Below, in pieces: positions 34,448 through 44,399 of a DNA stretch of 64,000 nucleotides (position 1 is its first letter; each line of letters starts with the position of its first letter). The notes beneath the pieces were generated by a model, which saw only the letters and a program-made list of their open reading frames with translations, was not told the DNA's origin and did no database searches. This stretch comes from Sporosarcina sp. FSL K6-1522 (GTDB taxonomy: Bacteria; Bacillota; Bacilli; Bacillales_A; Planococcaceae), in contig NZ_CP152019.1 in NCBI RefSeq assembly GCF_038622445.1, forward strand, positions 4,190,501 to 4,254,500. The letters are read 5' to 3'. A program made the translations under genes and the position numbers.

Positions 34448-34463
34448 GATCCATACTGCTTTT
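34422..34463 (-). terminator. Terminator of the ROK kinase gene
   Basis: AAGCAGTATGGAT and ATCCATACTGCTT form a perfect 13-bp stem, with six T after it on the minus strand. Near-identical to the terminator at 21761-21798. Confidence 0.8.
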
Positions 34464-34470
34464 AGGATAT

Positions 34471-35346
34471 TCACATATTATTCGCGTAGTCTGCTAACAA
34501 CAGCCCACCAATAAGTCCTGCATCGTCCCCTAACACGGGGGTAATAATGAGTTGCTCCATGTTTTCCAAGCGATCGTAATAGGTGTAACCATTTAATTTC
34601 TCTTGCACTTTTTCTCGAATACGGGAAAGTAACTGTTGCTGTTTCATAACACCGCCGCCGATAATGACGCGATCGGGTGCTAGTACAACAATCATTTGCA
34701 GTAAGCCTTGGGCAATATAATCAGCTTCCATTTCCCATGCCGGATGATCTGGTGGAAGTTCACTTCCTTTTTTGCCCCAGCGCTTCTCAATTGCTGGACC
34801 CGATGCCAAGCCTTCAAAACAGTTGTCATGGAAAGGACAGACGCTCACCAACTGATCTCCCTCTACGCGCTGCATCGTAACATGCCCCATTTCTGGATGG
34901 CGTGGAGAACGTAATAGCTGGTCATTCAAAATAACTCCGCCCCCAATCCCCGTGCCAATCGTTACATATAGAACAAAGTTATCTCCTTTGCCACCACCTA
35001 AATGTACCTCACCTAAACCAGATACGGTGACGTCTGAATGCAATTCGATTGGAATAGCTAACTGCTGCTTCAAAGTCGCTAAAAACGGATAAAAGCGCCA
35101 CTGTTGTTTCGGTGTATCGAGCAAGCTTCCGTAGTCCGCGCTCTCCTTATCTACATTGACAGGGCCAAAACAGCCGATGCCGATTGCTTCAACTGGGTGT
35201 TCCTGAAAGAACGCCACAATTTGCGCAACATTTTCGTCCGGGGTCGTCGTCGCAATTTGGATTTGTTTGACGATAGTGCCATCCTGATGACCGACTGCAC
35301 AATTGATTTTTGTGCCGCCTGCTTCAATTGATCCTAACAAATTCAT
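34471..35346 (-). CDS. ROK-family sugar kinase (fructokinase / mannokinase type)
   Basis: 291 residues. ROK marks: GSIEAGGTKINCAVG (phosphate-binding loop), LYVTIGTGIGGGVI, HPEMGHV (zinc His) and the zinc-binding cysteine stretch CPFHDNCFEGLASGPAI. Such enzymes phosphorylate free hexoses such as fructose or mannose with ATP. The gene is 150 bases downstream of rhaEW, separated by a terminator, so it may be its own unit. Its link to the deoxy-sugar cluster is by position only. Confidence 0.9.
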   Translation of the reverse strand: MNLLGSIEAGGTKINCAVGHQDGTIVKQIQIATTTPDENVAQIVAFFQEHPVEAIGIGCFGPVNVDKESADYGSLLDTPKQQWRFYPFLATLKQQLAIPIELHSDVTVSGLGEVHLGGGKGDNFVLYVTIGTGIGGGVILNDQLLRSPRHPEMGHVTMQRVEGDQLVSVCPFHDNCFEGLASGPAIEKRWGKKGSELPPDHPAWEMEADYIAQGLLQMIVVLAPDRVIIGGGVMKQQQLLSRIREKVQEKLNGYTYYDRLENMEQLIITPVLGDDAGLIGGLLLADYANNM

Positions 35347-35462
35347 CCCTCACTTTCTGCTTCACCAGTATACACCCATACCAAATCTGTCTCTTGGAAT
35401 ACGCCGACATTCTAATACTGAAATACGAGAGAAAAGGTATTTCCCTGCTTTCTTTTACATTC

Positions 35463-35493
35463 AAAACACCACCTCTAATCGAAGCGGTGTTTT
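35463..35493 (-). terminator. Terminator of rhaEW
   Basis: AAAACACC (minus strand) pairs with GGTGTTTT, with an inner partial stem and short T tail, right after the stop. Confidence 0.75.
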
Positions 35494-35495
35494 GG

Positions 35496-37565
35496 TTATC
35501 TCGTAAATGCTGCCGCCACGCCGCCATCTACCGTTAGCATACAACCCGTTGTTTTCGTCGATTTGGAAGATGCAAAAAATGCAATGGCTTCCGCAATATC
35601 GCTTGGATAAATATTCACTTTTAACACCGTTCGCTGGCGATAATGTTCATCCAACTCATCAGGCTCGATGCCATAAGCTGCGGCGCGCTCTTCTTTCCAT
35701 TTTGACCCCCAAATTGCAGAGCCTTGCAAAACAGCATCTGGTAACACAGAATTCGCACGAATACCATAATCGCCACCTTCTGCCGCAATACATCTTGCCA
35801 AATGCACTTCAAGTGCCTTCGCCGCACTATAAGCAGAGGCATTTTTCCCAGCATAAATTGAGTTTTTAGAACCGATAAAGATCATACTTCCACCCGTCTG
35901 TTGTGCTTTCATCAATGTGAAAGCTTCTCTAGAAACGAGGAAATACCCTGTTCCAAGGACATTCATATTCAAATTCCACTCTGCTAAAGTCGTCTCTTCA
36001 AAAGGACTAGACGTTGCCAAACCTGCATTATTCACAAGCACATCTACCCCACCATATGCCAACGTTGCTTGTTTAAACGCTTCTTTAATATCTGCTTCAA
36101 CGGTGACGTCCATTTTAACCGCTAATGCACGACCTGCTCCGTACAAGCTGTTAATGTCTTCAGCCACTTTTTGTGCACCTTCAAGGTTTAAATCGGCAAG
36201 AACTACATGCCCACCTTGGGATGCAAAGAGTCGACAAGTCTCACTGCCAATGCCACCCGCTCCTCCAGTGACAAAACAGACCTTACGAGAAAACTCTGCT
36301 TCCTTTGGCGCTAATGATAATTTGTATAATTCCAATGGCCAGTACTCAATCGCAAAGGATTCTTCCGCATTTAACGACTGAAATCCACCGATTGCATCCG
36401 AGCCTTTCATAACGGAAATCGCACGGTAATACAGATTGCGGCTAATATTCGCATTGCCAATGTCCTTGCCAATCGCAATCATGCCCAGTCCCGGAATCAA
36501 AATAACACGCGGTGCCAGACTGAACATCGTATCATCCTCACCTGCATACTGCTTGAAATAAGCTTCATACTCCTCTTTGTACGCAGCAATCCCTTGTTGC
36601 AAGGCTTGAAGCAATTCCACTTCCCCTTGTTCCTGCGGATTCCATTTCACATACAGCGGGACACGTTTCGTATGGACGAGATGATCCGGACAAGCTGCGC
36701 CCACTTGTGATAACGTTTCAGCACGTGCACTATTGACAAACTCCAAAACAGCTTCACTATCATCAAACGTAGCAATCATTCCATCGTGTCCTGAAACCGC
36801 TCCCCGTATAGTTGGCAATACGTTGGCAAACAACGCATGACGCTGTTCTTCTGCAAGCGTTGTATACTGTACGCCACCAAACGGCTCCACAGCTGATAAT
36901 GACTGATCAATATAAGCCTGCGCCTCATTAATAATGTCAATCGTTTTGTTATAGCTTTCTTCGGCCGTTTCTCCCCAGACAACAAGGCCATGCTTTTCCA
37001 TCAACACAAGCTCTGCACGCGGGTTGGCTTTTACCCCCTCTGCAATCATTTTGGATAATAAAAAACCAGGGCGGATATAGGGCACCCACACATAGCGATT
37101 ACCATAGATTTCATCTGCAATTTCACGCCCATTTGGTGCACAGCAGATACTAATAATCGCATCTGGATGAGTGTGATCCACATGTTCATAAGGAAGGAAC
37201 GCGTGTAATAATGTCTCAATCGATGCACGTGGATGTGAAGGGTTGACCATACAATGCCCTAAATACGCCACCATTTCCTCATCCGACATCTCTTCCCGTT
37301 CTATTAACGGCCTAACGTCATCGAGTTTCAATACGGTAAAATGTTTGTCCTCCATTGTCGCTAAATCAGAGCCACTGCCTTTTACCCACATCACTTCGAT
37401 TTCTTGTCCTTTGAAATCAACTTCAGTGGATTTCACGGATGTATTACCGCCACCCCAATTACAAACACTGCGATCTGAACCAAGTAGATTGGAGCGATAG
37501 CGTAGTGACGACACAACGGATTGTTGTTGACTAGCTTCTTGAGCATTCCATAAATTTTCTGCCAA
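35496..37565 (-). CDS. rhaEW: Bifunctional rhamnulose-1-phosphate aldolase / lactaldehyde dehydrogenase (RhaEW, YuxG type)
   Basis: 689 residues. The N-terminal class II aldolase domain (about 1-400) has the zinc motif DHTHPDAIISICCAPNG; the C-terminal short-chain dehydrogenase domain (about 430-689) has VCFVTGGAGGIGSETC and the YSAAK active-site pair. In B. subtilis this fused enzyme splits L-rhamnulose-1-phosphate to dihydroxyacetone phosphate and lactaldehyde and oxidises the lactaldehyde to lactate. No rhamnose isomerase is in the window, while FucI and FucA are, so here it may mainly handle lactaldehyde from L-fucose. The gene follows the repeat at 37628-37808 and has AGGAGGAATTCACTTGGC in front. 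Confidence 0.92.
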   Translation of the reverse strand: MAENLWNAQEASQQQSVVSSLRYRSNLLGSDRSVCNWGGGNTSVKSTEVDFKGQEIEVMWVKGSGSDLATMEDKHFTVLKLDDVRPLIEREEMSDEEMVAYLGHCMVNPSHPRASIETLLHAFLPYEHVDHTHPDAIISICCAPNGREIADEIYGNRYVWVPYIRPGFLLSKMIAEGVKANPRAELVLMEKHGLVVWGETAEESYNKTIDIINEAQAYIDQSLSAVEPFGGVQYTTLAEEQRHALFANVLPTIRGAVSGHDGMIATFDDSEAVLEFVNSARAETLSQVGAACPDHLVHTKRVPLYVKWNPQEQGEVELLQALQQGIAAYKEEYEAYFKQYAGEDDTMFSLAPRVILIPGLGMIAIGKDIGNANISRNLYYRAISVMKGSDAIGGFQSLNAEESFAIEYWPLELYKLSLAPKEAEFSRKVCFVTGGAGGIGSETCRLFASQGGHVVLADLNLEGAQKVAEDINSLYGAGRALAVKMDVTVEADIKEAFKQATLAYGGVDVLVNNAGLATSSPFEETTLAEWNLNMNVLGTGYFLVSREAFTLMKAQQTGGSMIFIGSKNSIYAGKNASAYSAAKALEVHLARCIAAEGGDYGIRANSVLPDAVLQGSAIWGSKWKEERAAAYGIEPDELDEHYRQRTVLKVNIYPSDIAEAIAFFASSKSTKTTGCMLTVDGGVAAAFTR

Positions 37566-37627
37566 GTGAATTCCTCCTATGCTCTTTCAAGTGCACTACT
37601 TCTTCAATTTCAATGCTAATCTATTCC

Positions 37628-37808
37628 GCCTCGGCGGAATTGCGTCCAGATTTTTTCGAGTTCGCTCGAAAAGCTCCTCTGAAAATCTGTGACATCCGCC
37701 GGAGGCTTAACTTGATTCAGCCGAGGTTCGCCCCCCGATGATTGAATGTATATTTAGCATCTATCTCCCCACTTATGGGAGTAGAGGACTTTTGCTGAAA
37801 CAAGTTAA
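37628..37808. repeat. Composite repeat, copy 3: simple hairpin A plus module B
   Basis: Hairpin A (37628-37706) in its shortest form: CCTCGGCGGAATTGCGTCC pairs loosely with GACATCCGCCGGAGG, loop tttttcgagttcgctcg. Module B (37707-37808) is bounded by TTAACTTGATTCAGC and GCTGAAACAAGTTAA, inverted with one mismatch. Its right end overlaps the last 12 codons of araB. Confidence 0.85.
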
Positions 37809-39440
37809 TTCCTTCATCATGGATGTCTCTTCTGCGAAAAAAGTACTTAACTTTTTATAGTAACTAAATAACGTGTCATACACTGTGCGTACGCTAGCAT
37901 TTGGCCGATAGGTAATGGTTTCATTCGACGACATCTGTGCGATGGCTGTCGCAACGCAATCATAACCACCTTGTTCTTTCCCTGCTGCGACTGCTCCTAA
38001 AATGGCTGCTCCAAGTGCGGGCGCCTGACTATTGAGATTAACAATAACGTCTCTTTGCAAAATATCTGCATAAATTTGCATCAGTAACGGGTTTTTCTTC
38101 GGTATACCGCCAGATGCAACAAGCTGCTCAATTTGAATGCCATGAGACTCAAATAATTCAACAATGACCCGTGTTCCAAAAGCCGTCGCCTCCAAATAAG
38201 CACGATACAGTTCAGCCGGGCGCGTGGAGAGTTTTTGACCAACTACAACTCCCGACAACGACATATCGACCCACGGTGTGCGACTACCATTTTGCCAATC
38301 CAGGGCAACAAGACCTGATTCTCCCGGCGAAAGTTCACCCGCCAACTCCGTCAAATATGCATGGACAGACAAGTCTTTAGCAGTTGCCTGTTGTTCAATA
38401 TAAGCCGGGACTTGCTGCTCCACAAACCAAGCGAAAAGATCACCAACCGCCGCTTGCCCCGCTTCATAAGCAAAGTACCCAGGCAAAATACCATCCTCTA
38501 CCACTCCACTAATTCCAGGCACCAATTCTTCCTTCTCACTGAGCAGTAAATGACAGGTCGATGTTCCCATAACCATCACAAGTGTCCCTGGCTTGGAAAC
38601 GCCAGTACCTGGCAGTGCCGCATGCGCATCAATAATGCCGACCGCAACTGCCGTTCCCTCCTGCAATCCTAGGAGCATAGCCATTTCTTTCGTTAACGTA
38701 CCGGCCTTCTGTCCTAGCGAACAGACTTCACCACGCAACTTTGTGTCGTAAATGCTTTCTAATTTCGAATCAAGTTTTTTCAGAAACGCCGCATCGACGT
38801 AACCATCTACTTTATGCCATGTCCCTTTATAGCCCGCTGAACAGCTACTACGTGTCAGGTTGCCCGTCAATTTTGCCGTTACCCAGTCACCCGCTTCCAA
38901 AAACAAATCGGTTTTATTGAAAGCCTCTGGATCTTTTTCCAACACTTCCATTACTTTCGGCAGCATCCATTCGGCTGAAATCGTCCCTCCATAACGCTGA
39001 ATCCACGGCTCATCTTGCGCTAAGGCATTCAACCTCTGAGCTTGAGCCTCCGCTTCATGGTGCTTCCATAATTTCACGAAAGCATGCGGACGACTTTGAT
39101 AGCCATCTACCTCACAAAGTGGTGTGAAATCATGGGTAGTCGGCAAAATTGTGCATGATGTGAAGTCAATGCCAATCCCTATTACTTGTTCACTTGCAAT
39201 CTTCGTTTGTTGTAATAGACATGGAATCGATTGTGTTAAGACATCCAAGTAATCCTGCGGCACTTGCAATGCCGTTTCCTTGCCCAATTCCGTTCGTCCA
39301 TCCGGTAATTTCTCCGTTACGACACCATGCGGATACGGGGTCACTTGCTCTGCAATCGTCTGCCCTGTCGCCACATCAACAATGAGTACACGACCCGATT
39401 CCGTGCCGTAATCCACACCAAGCACATACACATTACTCAT
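37773..39440 (-). CDS. araB: Ribulokinase-like FGGY sugar kinase, C-terminus from a repeat
   Basis: About 555 residues. FGGY kinase of the AraB group: LGVDYGTESGRVLIVD (phosphate loop), GIDFTSCTILP, WKHHEAEAQAQRLN, MGTSTCHLLLSE, VASGGIPKKNPLLMQI. AraB phosphorylates L- or D-ribulose. Next to fucI, whose isomerase also converts D-arabinose to D-ribulose, a D-arabinose branch is possible (inference). ATG 39440 follows GAGGTGATGACG. The last 11 residues (LTCFSKSPLLP) and the TAA are encoded by the right end of repeat module B, so the native end was replaced or extended. Confidence 0.9.
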   Translation of the reverse strand: MSNVYVLGVDYGTESGRVLIVDVATGQTIAEQVTPYPHGVVTEKLPDGRTELGKETALQVPQDYLDVLTQSIPCLLQQTKIASEQVIGIGIDFTSCTILPTTHDFTPLCEVDGYQSRPHAFVKLWKHHEAEAQAQRLNALAQDEPWIQRYGGTISAEWMLPKVMEVLEKDPEAFNKTDLFLEAGDWVTAKLTGNLTRSSCSAGYKGTWHKVDGYVDAAFLKKLDSKLESIYDTKLRGEVCSLGQKAGTLTKEMAMLLGLQEGTAVAVGIIDAHAALPGTGVSKPGTLVMVMGTSTCHLLLSEKEELVPGISGVVEDGILPGYFAYEAGQAAVGDLFAWFVEQQVPAYIEQQATAKDLSVHAYLTELAGELSPGESGLVALDWQNGSRTPWVDMSLSGVVVGQKLSTRPAELYRAYLEATAFGTRVIVELFESHGIQIEQLVASGGIPKKNPLLMQIYADILQRDVIVNLNSQAPALGAAILGAVAAGKEQGGYDCVATAIAQMSSNETITYRPNASVRTVYDTLFSYYKKLSTFFAEETSMMKELTCFSKSPLLP

Positions 39441-39461
39441 CGTCATCACCTCATAAGGCTC

Positions 39462-41249
39462 TTATTTATACAAAGGTCCAAACGTTTGACATGCACGGTA
39501 ATCCGCCGCTTCAGCTTCCGCTGTCCCAAACATATTCCAAGCACTCGGACGGAAAATCCGTTCAGCTTCCACGTTGTGCATGTTCACTGGAATACGTAAA
39601 ATGGATGCCATTGTAATCAGGTCGTCACCAATATGGCCGTAGCTCACGACACAGTGATTCGCTCCCCAGTTATTCATGACAGAGTAGGTATCCTTGAATG
39701 CACCTTGCCCTGTTAATTTTGGCGCAAACCACGTCGTTGGCCATGTTGGATCCGTTCGTTTATCCAACGCATCATGGACGTCATCTTCTAGCTCCACCGT
39801 GTATCCTTCCGCAATTTGCAGCACAGGCCCTAAACCGTGGACAATATTCAAACGAGCAATCGTGACAGGCATATCGCCTTTTGTTTTAAAATTAGATGAA
39901 TACCCACCACCACGGAAATATTCCGTGGAAGCCGGACGCCATTGTGTATGATCTAAACAGGCTTTGACTTCCTCATCTGTAATTTCCCAATGTGGCTTCA
40001 TCGCCGGTTGACCTTCCTTCATTTGTTGTCCCGTGCCATCAAGAGCCGCTGCTCCTGAATTAATGAGGTGAAGAATACCATTTTCCGCTTTACCTGTAAG
40101 TTCTTTACCCGTCACTCGTTTCACTGCATCCGGACTCCAATACGTCCGTACATCCGCGAAAACCTGAGCTGTATTTGTCAGTAAATGCCCCATTGCCATC
40201 GTGACACCATTCAAGCTATCATTTTCCGTCGCCAATAAATAAGGAGCGCGCTTACCATTCCAATCGAATGATGAATTCAAAATCGCTTCCATAAAGTCAC
40301 CGTTCGGGAAGTGATCCGTCCACTGACGTTGACCTTGGAACCCCGCGATTAGTGCATTATGACCTTGTGCCTCTTCTTCAAAGCCAAGCTCCGTTAGCTT
40401 GTCATTGCCAACCATTAAATCACGTGCAATCAAGGTCATTTTCACAGAGCGTTGCCAATCCGATTCTTTCAACTCTTCAGAACGTTTAAAGTTTTCCTTA
40501 TTATTATCCGCGCCTACATGAAGATTTTCCTTCGCCCATTTATAGGCTTTTTCATATTCAACTCGGTCATATAACTCCAAATCGAAACGACGAACGAATT
40601 CCGACATATCGATGTATTCATTGCGCATACCTAGATAGCTTTGGAAGAAGTCTTCTTGCACCATACTTCCTGCAATTCCCATACAAACAGAGCCCATTGA
40701 CAAGTACGACTTGCCTTTTAGCATGGCAACAGCAAGACCTGATTTCGCAAAACGTAACAGCTTCCCTTTAACATCTTCTGGAATTGTTTCATCGCCCGCA
40801 TCTTGAACATCCTGCCCGTAAATGCCAAACGCCGGAAGGCCCTTCTGATTATGTCCCGCCAATACTGCTGCAAGATACACTGCACCCGGACGCTCCGTTC
40901 CATTAAAGCCCCAAACTGCCTTTGGCAAATGAGGATCCATATCCATTGTTTCAGAACCATAGCACCAGCAAGGGGTTACCGTAATCGATACACCGACACC
41001 TTCTTGTGCAAACTTATCCGCTGCACGTGCCGCCTCGGCTACACCACCAATACAAGTATCAGCGATGACACATTCCACTGGCTCACCGTTATAATGTTTC
41101 AGTTCACTAGACAAATAAGCTGCAACCGCTTTTGCCATTTGCATCGTCGTTTCTTCCAATGATTCTCGAACACCATTGCGTCGTCCATCAATCGTTGGGC
41201 GTATTCCAATTTTCGGAAGTCTACCAATATAGCGATCTGTTTTTGTCAT
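39462..41249 (-). CDS. fucI: L-fucose isomerase
   Basis: About 595 residues, the usual length (590). Strong family marks: [96 protein letters not shown]. It converts L-fucose to L-fuculose, and D-arabinose to D-ribulose in known enzymes, using Mn2+. I chose ATG 41249 with GGGGGA seven bases upstream; an ATG at 41264 overlaps that site. It lies between a kinase (upstream) and the AraB-like kinase (downstream) in one operon. Confidence 0.96.
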   Translation of the reverse strand: MTKTDRYIGRLPKIGIRPTIDGRRNGVRESLEETTMQMAKAVAAYLSSELKHYNGEPVECVIADTCIGGVAEAARAADKFAQEGVGVSITVTPCWCYGSETMDMDPHLPKAVWGFNGTERPGAVYLAAVLAGHNQKGLPAFGIYGQDVQDAGDETIPEDVKGKLLRFAKSGLAVAMLKGKSYLSMGSVCMGIAGSMVQEDFFQSYLGMRNEYIDMSEFVRRFDLELYDRVEYEKAYKWAKENLHVGADNNKENFKRSEELKESDWQRSVKMTLIARDLMVGNDKLTELGFEEEAQGHNALIAGFQGQRQWTDHFPNGDFMEAILNSSFDWNGKRAPYLLATENDSLNGVTMAMGHLLTNTAQVFADVRTYWSPDAVKRVTGKELTGKAENGILHLINSGAAALDGTGQQMKEGQPAMKPHWEITDEEVKACLDHTQWRPASTEYFRGGGYSSNFKTKGDMPVTIARLNIVHGLGPVLQIAEGYTVELEDDVHDALDKRTDPTWPTTWFAPKLTGQGAFKDTYSVMNNWGANHCVVSYGHIGDDLITMASILRIPVNMHNVEAERIFRPSAWNMFGTAEAEAADYRACQTFGPLYK

Positions 41250-41264
41250 TATTATTTCCCCCAT

Positions 41265-42740
41265 TCATCGTGTATGTAAATAGGATGCAAATTGTGCTTT
41301 CGCTTGTTGCCATTGCATCTCGTTTTTCGGCTGATATTCTTCCACCTCGAAGGACTTGGCAACCACTTCTCTTCCTTCCTGCAATGATCCAATTTCACCC
41401 AATGCTCGAAGCTGCGACAAACCATTGCCAATTGCACTCGCCTCAATCGGGCCCGCAACGACACGCTTTCTCGTCGCATTCGCAATAAGCTGACAGAGAA
41501 ATTTATTTTGAATACCGCCTCCACCGATATAGATAACATCCGCTTGCGTAACGGTCATTTCCTCCACTCGCTGAATCGTCTGGGCATATTTTAAAGCCAT
41601 ACTTTCGATAACACATTGAAGCATCTTTTGCTGTGAGGACGGTGCTCGTTGACCGGTCTTTTGACAATAAAGTCGAATCGCCTCTTCCATTGAAGATGGA
41701 TTGAAAAAGAATGCATCATCAGGATCTATGAATATTTCATTTGTTTGCGCAGTTGTTAGTAACTCATGTTCTTTGTCATAGTTCACTTCACGCCCACTAT
41801 GCTTCCATTCATTGCGTAAGTTTTGCAAAATCCAAAATCCCATGCCGTTTCGTTGAAATCGATACGTACCTTCACTCGTCCCCTCGTTGGTAAAGCCTTC
41901 TTCAAAAGCTTCCTGCGTAATGACGGGATTCGGTACTTCTTTCCCAACGAGCGTCCATGTGCCAATGCTCATAAAGCAAGCATCGGGTTGTTGGATGGGT
42001 AACGCCGATAAGGCACAGGCCGTGTCATGCCCAGGTGTCATAATGACAGGGATTGCCCCTATCTGTTCACCACTTTGCATCGACGTTGAAATCGGGCCCA
42101 TCACGTTATGTGGCAATTGGATTGGTGACAATGGTAAGGATTTCTGAAAGAACGTTTGTAAAATAGCCTTGTGCCATTCCATACGACCTTGTTCGACTAA
42201 TTGAGAAGTAGAAGCAATGGTAAACTCGTTTTGTGCAATGCCTGTAAGCGCAAATTGAATTAAATTCGGCGTCATTAAAATATGCTTGGCGTTTTCTAAA
42301 AAAGCTGGATAATGCTTGTCAATCGCCATTAATTGAAACATTGTATTAATAGAAGAAACTTCATTGCCTGTCATTTTAAATAGCTCAAATGCCTTGATTT
42401 GTGTCAATGCCTTTTCCATATGCGGCACGGTATGCGTATCTCGATACGAAAAAGGTTTCGAGACGAGCCGATCATTTGTATCAATAATGCCGAAATCAAC
42501 ACCCCATGTATCGACACCAATGCCATCAATTGAACCTGGAAATTGTTTTTCTGCAAGCTGTATGCCCTTCACAATCTCTTTCATCAAATAGGAAAAATTC
42601 CAATAGTAATGTCCATTTTCCTGAAGCGGTTGATTGGCGAAGCGATGGAGCTCTTGCAAGCTCAGTTTCTCTCCAGTAAAAACTTGGCTGACAAGCCTGC
42701 CATTTGAAGCCCCAAGATCAAATGCAAGAACCGTTGTCAT
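41265..42740 (-). CDS. Rhamnulokinase-type sugar kinase, probable fuculokinase
   Basis: 491 residues, FGGY family in the rhamnulokinase group: LAFDLGASNGRLV at the phosphate loop, GIGVDTWGVDFGII, PYSRDT-type SYRDTHTVPHM, TPGHDTACAL, SIGTWTLVGKE, IYIGGGGIQNKFLCQLIAN. Rhamnulokinases often act on L-fuculose and related 6-deoxyketoses. With fucI and fucA on either side the likely reaction here is L-fuculose to L-fuculose-1-phosphate. Transcribed with fucA (12 bases upstream) and fucI (stop beside its start). Confidence 0.9.
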   Translation of the reverse strand: MTTVLAFDLGASNGRLVSQVFTGEKLSLQELHRFANQPLQENGHYYWNFSYLMKEIVKGIQLAEKQFPGSIDGIGVDTWGVDFGIIDTNDRLVSKPFSYRDTHTVPHMEKALTQIKAFELFKMTGNEVSSINTMFQLMAIDKHYPAFLENAKHILMTPNLIQFALTGIAQNEFTIASTSQLVEQGRMEWHKAILQTFFQKSLPLSPIQLPHNVMGPISTSMQSGEQIGAIPVIMTPGHDTACALSALPIQQPDACFMSIGTWTLVGKEVPNPVITQEAFEEGFTNEGTSEGTYRFQRNGMGFWILQNLRNEWKHSGREVNYDKEHELLTTAQTNEIFIDPDDAFFFNPSSMEEAIRLYCQKTGQRAPSSQQKMLQCVIESMALKYAQTIQRVEEMTVTQADVIYIGGGGIQNKFLCQLIANATRKRVVAGPIEASAIGNGLSQLRALGEIGSLQEGREVVAKSFEVEEYQPKNEMQWQQAKAQFASYLHTR

Positions 42741-42751
42741 CTTTTTCCCTC

Positions 42752-43393
42752 CTATTCCTGAAGCAATTTGGAACGATATCGTTCAGCGGATAGATTACGT
42801 AAATCTTCACATTCCTCGTCTGTTAACACTCTCGGTCCTCCAAAGATTGTGCTGATTGTGAAAATCTTCGCTGACTCTTCCGTTAATTGCATGAAGAAAT
42901 AGGCTTCCTTCATCGTTTTACCAACTGTCAACACCCCATGATTACGCATAATAATGACATCATGCTGATCGATTAAAGTACCAACAGCATCTGCCAGCAC
43001 ATGTGTTGTTGGAATGACATAATCGATGTATCCTACACTTTTCACCATGGCCGGAAAGTCTGGGAATAGCGGTGGAATATCTTTTCCAGCCGAAGACACA
43101 CCGATTGAATACGTTGGATGAGCATGCAACACTGCTGTCGTTTCCGGATTTTTTCTAAAGCATTCTAAATGCATGAGCACCTCAGATGATGGTCGTAAAT
43201 CTCCCTCCACCTCGCCCGTTTCAATATGCACTTTTACCCAGTTATCTTCAATTTCTTGTAGATCAAAGCCGCTTGGTGAAATATACATATAGTCACCTTC
43301 ACGCATACTTAAATTACCACCTGCACCTACAACAAGACCTGAATCTACTAAGCGCTTAGCATATTTGTTTAACTCTGCTATAATTTGCGACAT
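42752..43393 (-). CDS. fucA: Class II aldolase, L-fuculose-1-phosphate aldolase
   Basis: 213 residues, the FucA length. Class II aldolase fold: GLVVGAGGNLSMREGDYMYISPSG, the zinc motif LHAHPTYSIGVSSAGK and the third His in MRNHGVLTVGKTM. It should split L-fuculose-1-phosphate to dihydroxyacetone phosphate and L-lactaldehyde. The close relatives RhaD and AraD-type epimerases cannot be fully excluded, but fucI and the kinase next door fit FucA. AAGGGGGTAAAGCC precedes the start. Confidence 0.88.
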   Translation of the reverse strand: MSQIIAELNKYAKRLVDSGLVVGAGGNLSMREGDYMYISPSGFDLQEIEDNWVKVHIETGEVEGDLRPSSEVLMHLECFRKNPETTAVLHAHPTYSIGVSSAGKDIPPLFPDFPAMVKSVGYIDYVIPTTHVLADAVGTLIDQHDVIIMRNHGVLTVGKTMKEAYFFMQLTEESAKIFTISTIFGGPRVLTDEECEDLRNLSAERYRSKLLQE

Positions 43394-43406
43394 GGCTTTA
43401 CCCCCT

Positions 43407-44381
43407 TCAAGATGTTTTCAATTGTTCTACTAATTTCTGCAGCATACGAGACTGTTGCAGCATTTGTTGTGGTGTATAAGCTAACGGGACGTTGGCAAGA
43501 ATGGCCTCTTGAAATGCATTGACTTGAGCGACATAGGAGTTCCCTGCCCACTCAAATTGTTGCGGCCCTTCTTCCGTATGTATTCGAACGACACCAACAT
43601 CCTCGTTCAGATCCGGACGAAATGCATGCGGTAGATGCATCGTTCCTTTTGTTCCGATGATGTCAACGTCATTGGTCATCGGGCCGTAAAAACTACAGTC
43701 CGCTATGCCAAGTACGTCATTCGAAAAGCGAAGCTGAAAGGCAATATGCGTATCTACTTGCTGTTTCCTGCCCTGTAAAACGTGAATGGCTGCGGGTTCT
43801 TCTCCTATTAAATCAAGCATCACATTCAAGCAGTACCCACCTATATCCCACAGAACGCCGCCGCCAAGTTCCGACTGCATTCGAATATCTTGTTGCCAAT
43901 CCCCCATCGTAAAATGGAATCTTGAACGAATGGTTAAAGGTTCACCAATCACACCGGCTTCTAACAACTTTCTTGCTTCAATCATTTGTGGATGAAATCG
44001 ATACATAAAGGCTTCCATTACGTGCACTTTTTTCTGATTCGCAGCAGTAAAAATTTCTGCCAATTCATGTACTTCTAGGACAATTGGTTTCTCACATAAT
44101 ACGTGTTTTCCAGCGGCAATCGCCTTGTCAATCCATTCCTTATGCAAGGAATTTGGCAATGCAATGTAGACCGCATCAATTTCTTCTAATTGTAGGAGCG
44201 CTTGATAATCGGTCAATACAGTTGGAATTGTAAATTCGTCCGCAAATGCTTGGGCTTTGCCACTTTTACTAGCAATCGCCTGCACAGCACCATTGGTACT
44301 TTGCAAAATAGCAGGAATCATTTGTTGCCTCGCAATATTGGCTGCACCAAGAATTCCCCATTGAATAGGCCTATCCATCAT
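43407..44381 (-). CDS. Gfo/Idh/MocA-family oxidoreductase
   Basis: About 325 residues. Rossmann start (WGILGAANIARQQMIPAI), the family EKP motif (HVLCEKPIVLEV) and the second-domain strand block (GGGVLWDIGGYCLNVMLDLIGEEP). These NAD(P) enzymes oxidise or reduce sugars and related polyols. First gene of the fucA-kinase-fucI-araB group, 14 bases ahead of fucA; GAGGTGAAG supports ATG 44381. A fucose or lactaldehyde-related dehydrogenase role is guessed from position only. Confidence 0.88.
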   Translation of the reverse strand: MMDRPIQWGILGAANIARQQMIPAILQSTNGAVQAIASKSGKAQAFADEFTIPTVLTDYQALLQLEEIDAVYIALPNSLHKEWIDKAIAAGKHVLCEKPIVLEVHELAEIFTAANQKKVHVMEAFMYRFHPQMIEARKLLEAGVIGEPLTIRSRFHFTMGDWQQDIRMQSELGGGVLWDIGGYCLNVMLDLIGEEPAAIHVLQGRKQQVDTHIAFQLRFSNDVLGIADCSFYGPMTNDVDIIGTKGTMHLPHAFRPDLNEDVGVVRIHTEEGPQQFEWAGNSYVAQVNAFQEAILANVPLAYTPQQMLQQSRMLQKLVEQLKTS

Positions 44382-44399
44382 CTTCACCTCATCAATTAC

